From positions 1 through 64,000 of the forward strand of contig NZ_VELE01000008.1 in assembly GCF_007681555.1 (NCBI RefSeq): a stretch of 64,000 bases of DNA. The letters run 5' to 3'. This document shows positions 1-7,935 of the stretch, piece by piece. The stretch comes from Kocuria salsicia (GTDB taxonomy: Bacteria; Actinomycetota; Actinomycetes; Actinomycetales; Micrococcaceae). Every line of letters begins with the position of its first letter. Position 1 is the stretch's first letter. The translations under genes were made by a program, and so were the position numbers. The notes beneath the pieces are model-generated. The model did not search any database, was not told the DNA's origin, and saw only the letters and a list, made by a program, of their open reading frames with translations.

Positions 1-285
1 CCCACACGGCGTGCGGCAACCAACCGCCCTTCTCACGATTGATCAACGTCCCCGGTCAGTACAACTAGCTGTTGCGGGTCATGACGTTGTGGTCTCTGGG
101 ATGGAACTTCACGCATGTGAATATCGCAAACGAAAATTATCCAGACCGGGTATCAGCTCTTCCGTGCACGACGGTCGGTCATCCCGGACACGGCTGGGAG
201 ACTCCGGGTATGAGTCGTCATGAAACCCTCACGTGCCTGGCCGAACACCTGGGGGCTGCCGCACGAACAGGTGACAGTTGGGGTG

Positions 286-1160
286 TCAGGCCGCGAGGCT
301 CACGGCCGGGTTCATGATGGTCTCGTATTCGATAGGGGTCAATCGACCGAGGCGGGCCTGTCGGCGACGGCGGTGGTAGGTCCGCTCGATCCAGGTGATG
401 ATCGCGATTCGGAGCTCTTCTCGGGTCCGCCAGCTCTTGCGATCCAGGACGTTCTTCTGCAGCAGCGAGAAGAAGGACTCCATCGCGGCGTTGTCGCCGG
501 CAGCGCCGACTTTCCCCATCGAGCCCACGAGGTGATGACGGTTCAGAGCGTGCACGAACTTCCGCGACTTGAACTGGGACCCTGTGTCCGAGTGGACGAT
601 GCAGCCAGCGGCGCCGCGACGTCGGGATATCGCGTTGTCCAGGGCGTTCACCGCGAGGTGGGCTTCATCCTGTCGCTGATCGAGTAGCCGACGATCCGGC
701 CGGAGAACACGTCCTTGATGGCGCAGAGGTAGAGCTTGCCATCTTTTGTCCAGTGCTCGGTGATATCGGTCAGCCAGAGTTCGTTGGTGTCGTCAGCGGA
801 GAAGTCACGCTTCACGAGGTCATCGTGGACCGGCGGCCCGGGGCGCTTTCCGTTCTTGCCGCGCTTCTTGCCGAACACGGACCACCACTGATTGTCCCGG
901 CAGATCCGCCACGCGGTCCGCTCGCACATGAGCTGGCCAGCGGCCTCCGCTTCGCCGACCAGGAACCGATACCCGAACTCGGGATCATCGCGGTGGGCGT
1001 CGAACAACGCGTTCGCCCGGTAGGCCTCGACCAGCTCAGACTCCGTGACCTGTTGTTTCCGCCATCGGTAGTAGGGCTGGCGGGAGAGCTTCAGGACCCG
1101 CAGGGACACCGCGACGGGGATACCGTCGGCAGCGAGCTCGTTCACGAGCGGTGGGGGCAC
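286..1160 (-). pseudogene. IS3-family transposase OrfB (rve integrase), frameshifted
   Basis: This is the DDE catalytic subunit. The N-terminal part (1160 to 648) carries HTH_21-like sequence and the first catalytic Asp in WLTDITEHW; the C-terminal part (651 to 286) carries the second Asp in CIVHSDTGSQF and the Glu in NAAMESFFSLLQ. The halves are in different frames. The related fragment at 4730-5274 reads DRMKARLAV through the junction, whereas here the frame runs DRMKPTSR and stops, consistent with loss of one G near 668-672. Unless this is a sequencing error, the copy cannot make full-length transposase. Confidence 0.85.
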
Positions 1161-1474
1161 CTCCCGCTTGCGGGGGAAGAGGATTTTCCGGGCAGGTTCG
1201 CCTGCGAGAGATACGCAGCGGCGCGGCGCAAGACCTCGTCCTCCTGCTCCAGCAGCCGGATCCGCTTACGCGCATCACGCAGCTCGGAGGACTCCTCGCG
1301 CGACTTGCCGGGACGGTTGCCGTCGTCGATGTCGGCTTGGCGGATCCATTTATGCAGCGTCATCTCGTGGACGCCGAAGTCCTTCGCGATCTGCGCGATC
1401 GTGACGCCATCCTCACGGTTCCTCGCGACGCGCACGACATCGTCGCGGAACTCCTGAGGGCAGGGAGCAGGCAT
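1142..1474 (-). CDS. IS3-family transposase OrfA (HTH/leucine-zipper subunit)
   Basis: This encodes about 110 residues: a helix-turn-helix (VTIAQIAKDFGVHEMTLHKWIRQA) followed by a charged heptad-like segment (SSELRDARKRIRLLEQEDEVLRRAAAYLSQANLPGK in two parts), typical of IS3 OrfA proteins that bind the terminal repeats. The ATG at 1474 gives the usual MPAPCPQEF start; an in-frame start at 1507 would add eleven unlikely residues. The 3' end overlaps orfB by 19 nt. A GGAAAAT stretch near 1182-1188 (complement) precedes the switch to the orfB frame and could be the -1 slippage site that makes the OrfAB fusion. The slippage is inferred from the family. Confidence 0.85.
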   Translation of the reverse strand: MPAPCPQEFRDDVVRVARNREDGVTIAQIAKDFGVHEMTLHKWIRQADIDDGNRPGKSREESSELRDARKRIRLLEQEDEVLRRAAAYLSQANLPGKSSSPASGRCPHRS

Positions 1475-1548
1475 AGTGCACATCCGTCCAGGCCGCCCTA
1501 CGGGCAAGCTAGATCAGATGTCACCTATCCGTACAGCAGCCCCCTTCT

Positions 1549-1710
1549 CGCACCAACAAGCGAGCAAGGATCACTAACGCTCAACGCGAGGCGATGCTCC
1601 GTGATCTACGCGCTGGCCATAGCGTCTCCGAGGTCGCTCGCACACATGGCGTGAGCAGGCCCGTGGTTTCTAAAATCAATACCGCACGTAAGGCCACTGG
1701 CGATCAGTAA
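1549..1710 (+). pseudogene. C-terminal HTH tail of a serine recombinase/resolvase
   Basis: An open frame immediately outside the IS right end encodes 53 residues and a stop: RTNKRARITNAQREAMLRDL, then RAGHSVSEVARTHGVSRPVV, then SKINTARKATGDQ. This is the layout of the Hin-type helix-turn-helix that ends small serine resolvases and invertases (compare the intact resolvase at 37829-38407, which ends in a similar HTH). The catalytic domain is absent; the frame runs straight into the IS terminus at 1544, so the gene was cut by the insertion or an associated deletion. It marks the segment as part of a former plasmid or transposon. Confidence 0.6.
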
Positions 1711-1717
1711 GGTTTTC

Positions 1718-2224
1718 TCAGTTCGGGTCAAAACGATCGACAAGCCATTTGGCAACCTCTAAAGCGGTTTGAGACCACTGAAGAGCATTACGTGAGGTTA
1801 CTTGGTCGCCGTCACCGTGCGCGATCTTTTTCCTCGAATTTACAAGCGCTCCTAAATCATCGGATCGTCTGCTATCATCTTCACTCAAGAATTGTTCGAG
1901 CTCGCTGCGCCAATCCAGGTCGAAGGTAGCCAAGTAGTCGACCAACTGCCTTGGCCTCACACCTTGACCGGATCGCAGGCCGGATGATACCCGTCGGTAA
2001 AGACGGGGGGATCCTACTCGTTGGCAATGTAGGTCGGTTGCGTCATCTCTTACCGCTTCTACTAGCCCTGCGGATCGGACAACCAAGTACCTTGTTAAAG
2101 CCCTCTCAACCGCATCGGGCATTTCGGCATTCAATGTTCGAACCATATCTTCCAGCTCTTGATGATTGTTTATGCGTTGGCGAATTGACGCTGGAGGCCA
2201 CCCAGGAGTGCCGGATTTACCCAT
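1718..2224 (-). CDS. HEPN-domain protein, RiboL-PSP-like, partner of DUF262
   Basis: The protein has 168 residues and is predicted all-helical. Near the C-terminus ALVNSRKKIAHGDGD contains R131-x4-H136, the Rx4-6H signature of HEPN ribonucleases, and the layout (R49-SAGLVEA helix early, RKKIAHG late) fits the RiboL-PSP-type HEPN group. HEPN proteins of this kind are typically RNA-cleaving toxins or effectors; RNase activity here is inferred. The polar residue usually following Arg is Lys, so activity needs testing. The ATG at 2224 overlaps the end of the upstream DUF262 gene by 8 nt, implying translational coupling in a two-gene operon. Base composition is clearly less GC-rich than the chromosome around it, a sign of transfer. 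Confidence 0.75.
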   Translation of the reverse strand: MGKSGTPGWPPASIRQRINNHQELEDMVRTLNAEMPDAVERALTRYLVVRSAGLVEAVRDDATDLHCQRVGSPRLYRRVSSGLRSGQGVRPRQLVDYLATFDLDWRSELEQFLSEDDSRRSDDLGALVNSRKKIAHGDGDQVTSRNALQWSQTALEVAKWLVDRFDPN

Positions 2225-3347
2225 GGTCGATCAGATATTCCTTGGCCTTGGCAAGGCGCTGCTGAACAGCGTCATTGTCCGCCGTAGACTTCGTAGTGGA
2301 GGCGATAAATTCTTGATCAGACTGCAAGGCAGTAATCTTTCCTAAGAGGTCCGAAGGGACTAGTCCCTTAGACGCAGCTTCCATTACCGCGACCATGACT
2401 GCCTCAGCCTGAGCGGCGTTCACCTGCGCGCCGCCCTTGCGACGAAACGCACCGCTTCCTACCTGGGTTTCAATTTGCAGGGCGGCATCTATGAAGTAGT
2501 GGCCCGCCCTTAAAGTATCCACATTTTGCTTACGATGGGATTTCGCATATCCGTTAAGAAACTGCTTTAGCGGCCTTTTATATTTTGCGCTCTCCTCGTA
2601 CAGCGCCAGAATCCGCATTACCAGCTCGTGATCTCGGATTCGCTTCGACTTTCTGCCGTACAGAGAGCGCCAATTATCATCTTCGTTTAAACGTTCAATT
2701 GCAGACATTAAATTACCCGCGTAAAGCGCTACTCTAATTTCATGGGGCGTGAGCTGGGTCCCCCCAGAGTTGAGCCGCTCAAAAATTTGATATATAGCAT
2801 CATCGACCTCATCTGAACCATCGGCCGAAACAATTGTTGCCTGCATGTATGAATCATCGAGCTTGATTTTGAAACTCTCATCTAAACTATTGTATGTCAG
2901 TCCCTCAAATTGCTCACCCACATTGGAGAGGGAAAAAACACGACCCTCATGCACCCCGGCATAGAAGCGCCTTAGTGTTTCAAGCCGTTGCTGGCCATCG
3001 AGAATGAGTAGCCTATTATCTTCATGCTGCTTAATGAGGAAAATTCCAGGTATGGGGTATCCGAGCAGCAGAGATTCAATAAACTTGTCCATCTGGCCTT
3101 TAGACCATACAAACCCGCGCTGAAAGCCGGCAGTCTTGACGCGATCATCGTTTCCCCGAAACTGGGGAATCAACATGGAGCCTTTCTCAAGTCGCTTTAC
3201 AAGACCATCAATGGGGTAATCCTGCGTGGCAAACGTCACGGATATTGGGGATTCGTTCTTTTGCTCGAGGTCTTCACGCTCTTCACGGGATAGCGACCTA
3301 GTGAGCAGCTCGTCTTCGTCGGAAGACTCAATTTGTTCTGTTGTCAT
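2217..3347 (-). CDS. DUF262-domain protein (ParB/Srx-like fold), putative defence sensor
   Basis: The protein has 376 residues. DUF262 hallmarks are visible: an N-terminal region reading TQDYPIDGLVKRLEKGSMLI, FQRGFVW at residues 75-81, and the nucleotide-handling motif LDGQQRLETL with DGQQR at 117-121. DUF262 occurs in the type IV restriction protein GmrS/GmrSD, BrxU and SspE, where it uses or senses NTPs and controls a nuclease domain. This copy ends without a recognisable DUF1524 HNH domain, so the linked HEPN protein may supply the nuclease. The ATG at 3347 is only 13 bp from the end of the IS3 element at 3361 and I see no good Shine-Dalgarno, so the native promoter appears lost. GC is low, indicating foreign origin. 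Confidence 0.8.
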   Translation of the reverse strand: MTTEQIESSDEDELLTRSLSREEREDLEQKNESPISVTFATQDYPIDGLVKRLEKGSMLIPQFRGNDDRVKTAGFQRGFVWSKGQMDKFIESLLLGYPIPGIFLIKQHEDNRLLILDGQQRLETLRRFYAGVHEGRVFSLSNVGEQFEGLTYNSLDESFKIKLDDSYMQATIVSADGSDEVDDAIYQIFERLNSGGTQLTPHEIRVALYAGNLMSAIERLNEDDNWRSLYGRKSKRIRDHELVMRILALYEESAKYKRPLKQFLNGYAKSHRKQNVDTLRAGHYFIDAALQIETQVGSGAFRRKGGAQVNAAQAEAVMVAVMEAASKGLVPSDLLGKITALQSDQEFIASTTKSTADNDAVQQRLAKAKEYLIDHG

Positions 3348-3415
3348 GGCGTCATGCTATCTGAATCGGCCCGGGCTTGATGCCGCTGCTGTTTGAGTCC
3401 TGAAGGATGGACAGC

Positions 3416-3727
3416 ATGCCCAAGAAGATCGATCCCCAGCTGCGCGCGAGGTGCGTGCGGCTCGTCAGGGAGCACGCCCAGGAGTACCCCACCCTCACTG
3501 CCGCAGTTACCGCGGTCGCCCGGCGGGAGGGCGTTTCGCGGGAGTCCGTTCGGCGCTGGCTGGCCCAGGCCGAGGTCGATGATGGGACCCGTCCCGGCGT
3601 CACCAGCGAGGAGTCTGCCGAGGTCAAACGGTTGAAGACCGAGAACAAGCGGCTGCGGGAGGACAATGAGATCCTGCGCCGGGCCTCGATTTTCTTCGCG
3701 GGGGAGCTCGACCCCCGAAACCGCTGA
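3416..3727 (+). CDS. IS3-family transposase OrfA
   Basis: The product has about 103 residues with an N-terminal HTH (YPTLTAAVTAVARREGVS, then RESVRRWLAQAEVDDG) and a C-terminal coiled coil (EVKRLKTENKRLREDNEILR). It belongs to the transposase_8 group that recognises IS ends. The ATG at 3416 is preceded by GAAGGA eight bases upstream and is preferred to the ATG at 3407. The gene ends in FFAGELDPRNR and the orfB reading frame continues from the overlapping -1 frame (KPLICAFIDEMRAEG), the usual arrangement for programmed frameshifting. Confidence 0.88.
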   Translation: MPKKIDPQLRARCVRLVREHAQEYPTLTAAVTAVARREGVSRESVRRWLAQAEVDDGTRPGVTSEESAEVKRLKTENKRLREDNEILRRASIFFAGELDPRNR

Positions 3728-3747
3728 TCTGCGCGTTCATCGACGAG

Positions 3748-4704
3748 ATGCGCGCCGAGGGCTATGCAGTCGAATCGATCCTCCGCGTCCTGTCTCAGCA
3801 GGGTCTGAGCATCGCTGCACGCACCTACCGGTCCTTGAAGCACCCGGCCCGCGTCACCGATCGGACCGTCACAGACGCTCTGGTTGAGGACAAGATCCGT
3901 GAGCTGGCCTGGACGTTCAACGCCACCACCCAGCGGTGGCAGATGACCCCTGAAGGGCTCTACGGGCGGCGGAAGTGGGTCGCGTTGCTCCGCCGTCAGG
4001 AAGGCCTGGCCGGCACCTCCCGTGGGGCGGTGGACCGGGCGATGCGCACCCTCGGCCTCGAAGGTATCCGGCGGGCGAAGAAGCTGCGCACCACCATCCC
4101 GAACCCTGATGGGAAACGGGCGGGTGACCTGCTCAATCGCGACTTCACGGCCCCGGCTCCGAACCTGGTCTGGGTCACCGATTTCACTTGCGTCCGCACC
4201 TGGGCCGGGTTCGTGTACGTCGCGTTCGTCGTCGACGTGTTCGCTCAGCGGATCGTGGGCTGGCTCGCGTCCTCGAGCATGCGCACCGATCTCGTCATGA
4301 CGCCACTGCGGATCGCGCTGTGGCAGTGGGAATGCGAAGGAAACCAGGTCTCACCAGGCTCTTTGGTGGCGCACAGCGATGCCGAATCGCAGTACACGTC
4401 GATCCGGTACACCGAGCACCTCGACCTCGCGGGCATCGCTCGCTCGATCGGGACCGTCGGCGATGCGTTCGATAACGCGCTCATGGAGACGGTCAATGGG
4501 CTGTTCAAGACCAAGTGCATCCGCACCACCGTCTTCCACCACGGCCCGTTCCGGACGCTCTCAGACGTCGAGTTCGCGACTGCCGGCTGGGTCGACTGGT
4601 ACAACAACCGGCGCCTCCACGGCTCCCTGGGGATGCTGACCCCGGTAGAGTCCGAGACGCTCCACTACGAGCCCCTCACCCGAGAGCCCGCACCCACAAA
4701 GTAG
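3748..4704 (+). CDS. IS3-family transposase OrfB (DDE integrase core)
   Basis: The product has 318 residues from the first ATG, though the frame is open upstream and OrfB is probably made as an OrfA-OrfB frameshift fusion. It contains an HTH_21 region, then the rve core: first Asp in LVWVTDFTCV, second in AHSDAESQYTS (where HSDRGSQY is more common) and Glu in DNALMETVNGLFKTK. It ends with the conserved WYNNRRLHGSLG motif. All three catalytic acids are present, so the element may be mobile. Confidence 0.9.
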   Translation: MRAEGYAVESILRVLSQQGLSIAARTYRSLKHPARVTDRTVTDALVEDKIRELAWTFNATTQRWQMTPEGLYGRRKWVALLRRQEGLAGTSRGAVDRAMRTLGLEGIRRAKKLRTTIPNPDGKRAGDLLNRDFTAPAPNLVWVTDFTCVRTWAGFVYVAFVVDVFAQRIVGWLASSSMRTDLVMTPLRIALWQWECEGNQVSPGSLVAHSDAESQYTSIRYTEHLDLAGIARSIGTVGDAFDNALMETVNGLFKTKCIRTTVFHHGPFRTLSDVEFATAGWVDWYNNRRLHGSLGMLTPVESETLHYEPLTREPAPTK

Positions 4705-4729
4705 CGGCAGAGAACCCGGGCCGATTCAG

Positions 4730-5274
4730 GTGAACGAGGTGTGGTTGGCCGACGTCGCTGAACACCGCACCCGGGAAGGCAAGGTGTAGTTGTGCGCCGT
4801 GAAAGACGTCTACTCGGGCAGGATCGCCGGGTACGCGATCGGCGACCGTATGAAAGCTCGATTGGCGGTCGCGGCCCTGGATTCTGCCCTCGCGCGGGGT
4901 CGAGGTGAGGGCCATGACGTGAGCGAGTGCATCGTGCATTCGGATCGAGGATTGCAGTTTCGGAGCCGAACGTTCGTGTCCGCGCTCAAGCGCCACGGGT
5001 TGCGCGGATCCATGGGGCGCGTGGCGGCCTGTGGTGACAACGCGGCGATGGAAAGCTTCTTCGCGCTGTTGCAGAAGAACGTCCTTGACCGCCAGTCGTG
5101 GGCGAACCGTGACACGCTCAGGGTCGAGATTGTGTCCTGGATCGAGCGGACGTATCACCTCCGCCGGCGTCAGGACCGACTCGGGCGATTGACTCCGATC
5201 GAGGTCGAAACCATCATGACCACAGCACTCGATGTGGCTGCCTAACACCTGTCACCTATCCGTGCAGCAGTCCC
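4730..5274 (+). pseudogene. 3' half of an IS3-family element: truncated orfB plus terminal repeat
   Basis: Reading from 4731 gives NEVWLADVAEHRTREGKV, a stop, then LCAVKDVYSGRIAGYAIGDR and onward to ETIMTTALDVAA ending at 5245. This parallels OrfB of the IS at 251-1544 (NELWLTDITEHW... to ETIMNPAVSLAA) but is clearly diverged, so it is a relative rather than a copy. The 5' part is removed by the IS3 element ending at 4729, and an in-frame TAG at about 4786-4788 interrupts it. The outer inverted repeat, TGTCACCTATCCGTGCAGCA and following bases, survives at 5250-5274. It is inactive. Confidence 0.85.
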
Positions 5275-5552
5275 TGGTGCTGGTAGACGGGATTTTTCTG
5301 CATCGCCCTGATCTGCGCGATGAGTGGGATGGTTCCGTGTGGGTTGATGTTCCGTTCAGCGTCTCGGTGCCGAGAGGAAACGCGCGTTTTCCCGGCGAAC
5401 ACGACCCAGATCCGGAGGCCGAAGAACATTATCGCTACGTGAGTGGCCAGCGGGTCTATTTGGCGGAGGTTTCTCCCCGGGAGGTCGCGACGTGGGTTCT
5501 CGACAATGCGAGCCTTGACCGCCCCAGACTTTCCTGGGGAACCATGGGCTGA
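5274..5552 (+). pseudogene. C-terminal fragment of a uridine-kinase-like P-loop kinase
   Basis: Directly after the IS terminal repeat a frame of about 92 residues reads LVLVDGIFLHRPDLRDEWDG, SVWVDVPFSVSVPRGNARF and VSGQRVYLAEVSPREVATWV, ending WVLDNASLDRPRLSWGTMG. This matches the latter half of bacterial uridine kinase-like proteins: the (V)DGxFL strand, WD, then the YxxGQRxYLxExxP and DNxxxxxP motifs. The P-loop half is missing, so the gene was cut by the IS or an IS-mediated deletion. It probably marks where resident chromosome resumes to the right of the mobile patch. Confidence 0.7.
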
Positions 5553-5611
5553 CGTTGATGCCCTGCTGAAAATTGGAGTGCTGGAGAGGTTCTGGGTGCA
5601 ATAATTCGCCC

Positions 5612-6100
5612 ATGAACCTTGACGCTCAACTCGATCGGATCGTTGCGGCGCGCGACCGCAGCAACATGCAACCCACCATCGACGCGCTGGAGCCCCTCTA
5701 CCGAGCGCATCCGGAGAACCCGCGTGTGCTGTACGAGATCGGGGGTGCCTACGACACGGACGGCCAGGAAGAAAAGGCGGCCAACTTCTACGAGCGGGCT
5801 CTCGCCCACGGACTCAGTGGTGACCTCTTACGCCGTTGCTACCTGCAGTACGGTTCGACCTTGCGAAACATCGGCCGCGTGGAGGAGTCACTGGCCGTGT
5901 TCAGAACGGCCCGGCAGACCTTCCCTGATTCGCCTTCGCTGGCGACCTTCCAAGCCGTGACGATGCATGCGGCAGGCCGCCCCAACGATGCCATCGCGAC
6001 CCTTCTCCAAGTGATCGCCGAGCACGTCACCACGGCGGACATTGACAGGTACAAACCAGCGATTCTCGGGAACGCAGCCTATATACGCGATCTCCAGTAG
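5612..6100 (+). CDS. Tetratricopeptide-repeat protein, small
   Basis: The protein has 162 residues and no signal peptide. It reads as three or four TPR helical pairs: MQPTIDALEPLYRAHPENPR, VLYEIGGAYDTDGQEEKAAN, SLAVFRTARQTFPDSPSLAT and a C-terminal ATLLQVIAEH unit. Small cytoplasmic TPR proteins of this size in actinobacteria are scaffolds of unknown partners. The ATG at 5612 begins MNLDAQLDRIVAARD and removes thirteen implausible residues from the longest frame. It appears monocistronic: the partial kinase lies upstream and about 280 bp without a gene follows. I cannot assign a specific role. Confidence 0.75.
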   Translation: MNLDAQLDRIVAARDRSNMQPTIDALEPLYRAHPENPRVLYEIGGAYDTDGQEEKAANFYERALAHGLSGDLLRRCYLQYGSTLRNIGRVEESLAVFRTARQTFPDSPSLATFQAVTMHAAGRPNDAIATLLQVIAEHVTTADIDRYKPAILGNAAYIRDLQ

Positions 6101-6381
6101 AAGCTCACGCTTCGGCACTTGCGCACCTTTGGCTGGCAGTGACTGCGACCGTGATAGCACTGCACGCGACACAGTTCCTATGAGCGCCAACTGTCGCTGC
6201 AGAAGCTCGCGGTCCCCTGAGACAGTAGTAACCGAGGGATGCCAGAAGACGGAGCTCGTGATGAGCCCAACCTATCTACCTACCCCCCCGATGGGGGCGG
6301 TGGCTTGTCCACGCCCTCTCGTACCCCGCTATGGGAAGAACTCCAGAGCGCTTCAGGACGGCGCGGCACTAATATCGACGC

Positions 6382-6966
6382 ATGGACTCGATGACGAATG
6401 TGCTCAGCGATTCGGTTATGCAGATGCGGTCGCTTCTGGGCGCCGTTGCAGACATATCATGGGCGGCACCCGCCGGCGACGTGGAGTGGTCCTGCCGTGA
6501 CACGGCGGCGCACGTGGCAGACGATCTGTTCTCCTACGCGTCCCAGATGATCGCCGAACCCCAGGACAACTATCTGCCCATTGACGCCGTGATCGATCCG
6601 AACGCAACTAACCGCCAGATTCTTGACGCAATCGCCATGTGCGGCCGAATGCTTGAGCTGGCCGTCGAGAACGCCCGGCCCGAGGCCACGGGCTGGCACC
6701 CCTATGGAGTGTCGGACGGCTCCGGGTTCGCTGCAATGGGTGCCGTCGAGGTCCTTGTCCACACCTATGACATGGCCTGTGGCCTGCGTCTGGAATGGAA
6801 GCCACCCGCGACCTTGTGCACGCCACTACTGGATCGGCTCTTCCCCAACTCACCCACCGGTGATCCCACTGCCGTGCTTCTCTACAGCTGCGGTCGAGCA
6901 CCCCTGGGCGAATGCCCTCGGTTAGACGCGTGGTCGTGGGACGCCACTGTCCCTATCACGCACTGA
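6382..6966 (+). CDS. MDMPI/DinB-like maleylpyruvate isomerase N-terminal domain protein
   Basis: The protein has 194 residues. The pattern of an early helix (SVMQMRSLLGAVADISWAAP), WSCRDTAAHVADDLFSYASQ and a later AMGAVEVLVHTYDMACGLRL is that of the mycothiol-dependent maleylpyruvate isomerase N-terminal fold (a DinB-like four-helix bundle). His in TAAHVADDL and in EVLVHTYD are candidate metal ligands. Members are often uncharacterised mycothiol- or bacillithiol-linked transferases; the specific substrate is unknown. The start at 6382 follows a 280-bp gap in which I see no gene. Confidence 0.7.
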   Translation: MDSMTNVLSDSVMQMRSLLGAVADISWAAPAGDVEWSCRDTAAHVADDLFSYASQMIAEPQDNYLPIDAVIDPNATNRQILDAIAMCGRMLELAVENARPEATGWHPYGVSDGSGFAAMGAVEVLVHTYDMACGLRLEWKPPATLCTPLLDRLFPNSPTGDPTAVLLYSCGRAPLGECPRLDAWSWDATVPITH

Positions 6967-7132
6967 CTTCTTGCGTTCGTTGAGTGCTGCGGCTTCTTTC
7001 AGTTGTCACCGGCCGTGGAACACGGGCGGGCGTGAGCCCACCGCGCCAGTCCCACCCGTCCCACGACATGCTGGCGCGAAGACAGTGTGGCTCGGGTGGT
7101 GCGCCGCGTACGCACAGCATCAAGAGGTTGGC

Positions 7133-7810
7133 TCAGGCGTCCGTTTTCACGGTGAGCTGCTCTGGGCGGTGCAGCGCGTCCACCACGTCCGCGTACCGCC
7201 GCCGCTTGTTCGTGGCCAGGACGGAGCCGCGGAGCGGGCTCAGCTCACCGGCCCGGCGCACGGCGTGGGCCAGCAGATCCGCGCCGGGAACGGCGTCGTC
7301 GACAATTCCTGCCGCGGCGGCCGCGGGGGCGTCGTAGCGCTGGGACAGGATCATCGCACGGTGGACCTCGCGCGGCGCGAGGCGTGCGGAGACCAGGGCG
7401 GTTAGCCCGGAGGTGAACGGGACCCCGATGGAGGTCTCCGGGAGGCACAGGAACCCGCGCTCCGACCGGGCGCAGCGCTCGTCGCACGCCAGGGCCAGCA
7501 GCAGCCCACCGCCGTAGCAGTGGCCGTTGGCCGCGCAGACGGTGGGGACCTCCAGGACCAGGAGACGGGCGAGGAGTCCCTGGAACGCCTTGCCGTATCC
7601 GGGCTCGACGAACAGATCCGGCACGAGACCGTTCGAGAAGAACTTGCCCTGCGCCGTGATCACCAGCGCGAGGTCCCCGGGCGTGGACTCCACCTGCGTG
7701 AGGGCGGCGTCGATGGCCTGCATCCGCTCGTACGTGAAGCGGTGGTCGCCCTTGGGCGAGTCACTGATGTCGAGGACGAAGACATTTTCCTGGCGGGTCA
7801 GCTGAGTCAT
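7133..7810 (-). CDS. Enoyl-CoA hydratase/isomerase family protein
   Basis: The protein has 225 residues (family usually about 255-260) with crotonase-fold landmarks: TAQGKFFSNGLVPD for the first oxyanion-hole strand and AANGHCYGGGLLLALACDER for the second. It is close in layout to short eukaryotic-type delta3,delta2-enoyl-CoA isomerases and other crotonases that lack the usual paired catalytic Glu; GFLCLPETSIGVPF supplies one Glu. The chosen ATG at 7810 (MTQLTRQENVFVLD) drops 35 unlikely residues of the longer frame. It is divergent from the disulfide reductase at 7936. A role in acyl-CoA isomerisation or hydration is inferred. Confidence 0.8.
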   Translation of the reverse strand: MTQLTRQENVFVLDISDSPKGDHRFTYERMQAIDAALTQVESTPGDLALVITAQGKFFSNGLVPDLFVEPGYGKAFQGLLARLLVLEVPTVCAANGHCYGGGLLLALACDERCARSERGFLCLPETSIGVPFTSGLTALVSARLAPREVHRAMILSQRYDAPAAAAAGIVDDAVPGADLLAHAVRRAGELSPLRGSVLATNKRRRYADVVDALHRPEQLTVKTDA

Positions 7811-7935
7811 CTCGTCAGCCTCGCACACGCCCGCGCATGGACGCGGCTGGGCAACCAGCGCCGGGGCCGCACCGGGAACAGCGGTGCGCACCATCCATCT
7901 AGACTCGCCCCACACCCACGACGAACGGAGCCCTC

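Larger units (their letters stand above)
251..1544 (-). mobile_element. IS3-family insertion sequence, full length but with a broken orfB
   Basis: The element is bounded by 26-bp imperfect inverted repeats, 251-276 (GGGGGCTGC...GGTGACA) and 1519-1544 (TGTCACC...GCAGCCCCC), which match at 22 of 26 positions. Transposase genes orfA and orfB lie between them on the minus strand in the usual IS3 arrangement, with orfA next to the 1544 end. The length of about 1.29 kb is normal for the family. No convincing target-site duplication flanks it (cct on the left, ttc on the right), so an end may have rearranged after insertion. A diverged relative of the same IS, in opposite orientation and truncated, lies at 4730-5274. 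Confidence 0.9.
3361..4729 (+). mobile_element. IS3-family insertion sequence, apparently intact
   Basis: This element of about 1.37 kb has terminal inverted repeats: 3361-3375 (CTGAATCGGCCCGGG) and 4715-4729 (CCCGGGCCGATTCAG), perfect over 15 bp with partial matching further in. It carries orfA and orfB on the plus strand. It is a different IS from the one at 251-1544 and sits against the 5' end of the DUF262 gene on one side and within another IS remnant on the other. No target duplication is evident (gctat left, gtgaa right), so it may have mediated an adjacent deletion. Confidence 0.88.

Noticed and set aside
1-250. Possible gene or element end left of the first IS
   Set aside because: Short frames only, no recognisable protein or repeat. 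The stretch is too brief to judge.
3340-4730. Possible 3-5 bp target-site duplication of the inner IS3 element
   Set aside because: Left flank gctat and right flank gtgaa do not match at any phase I tried.
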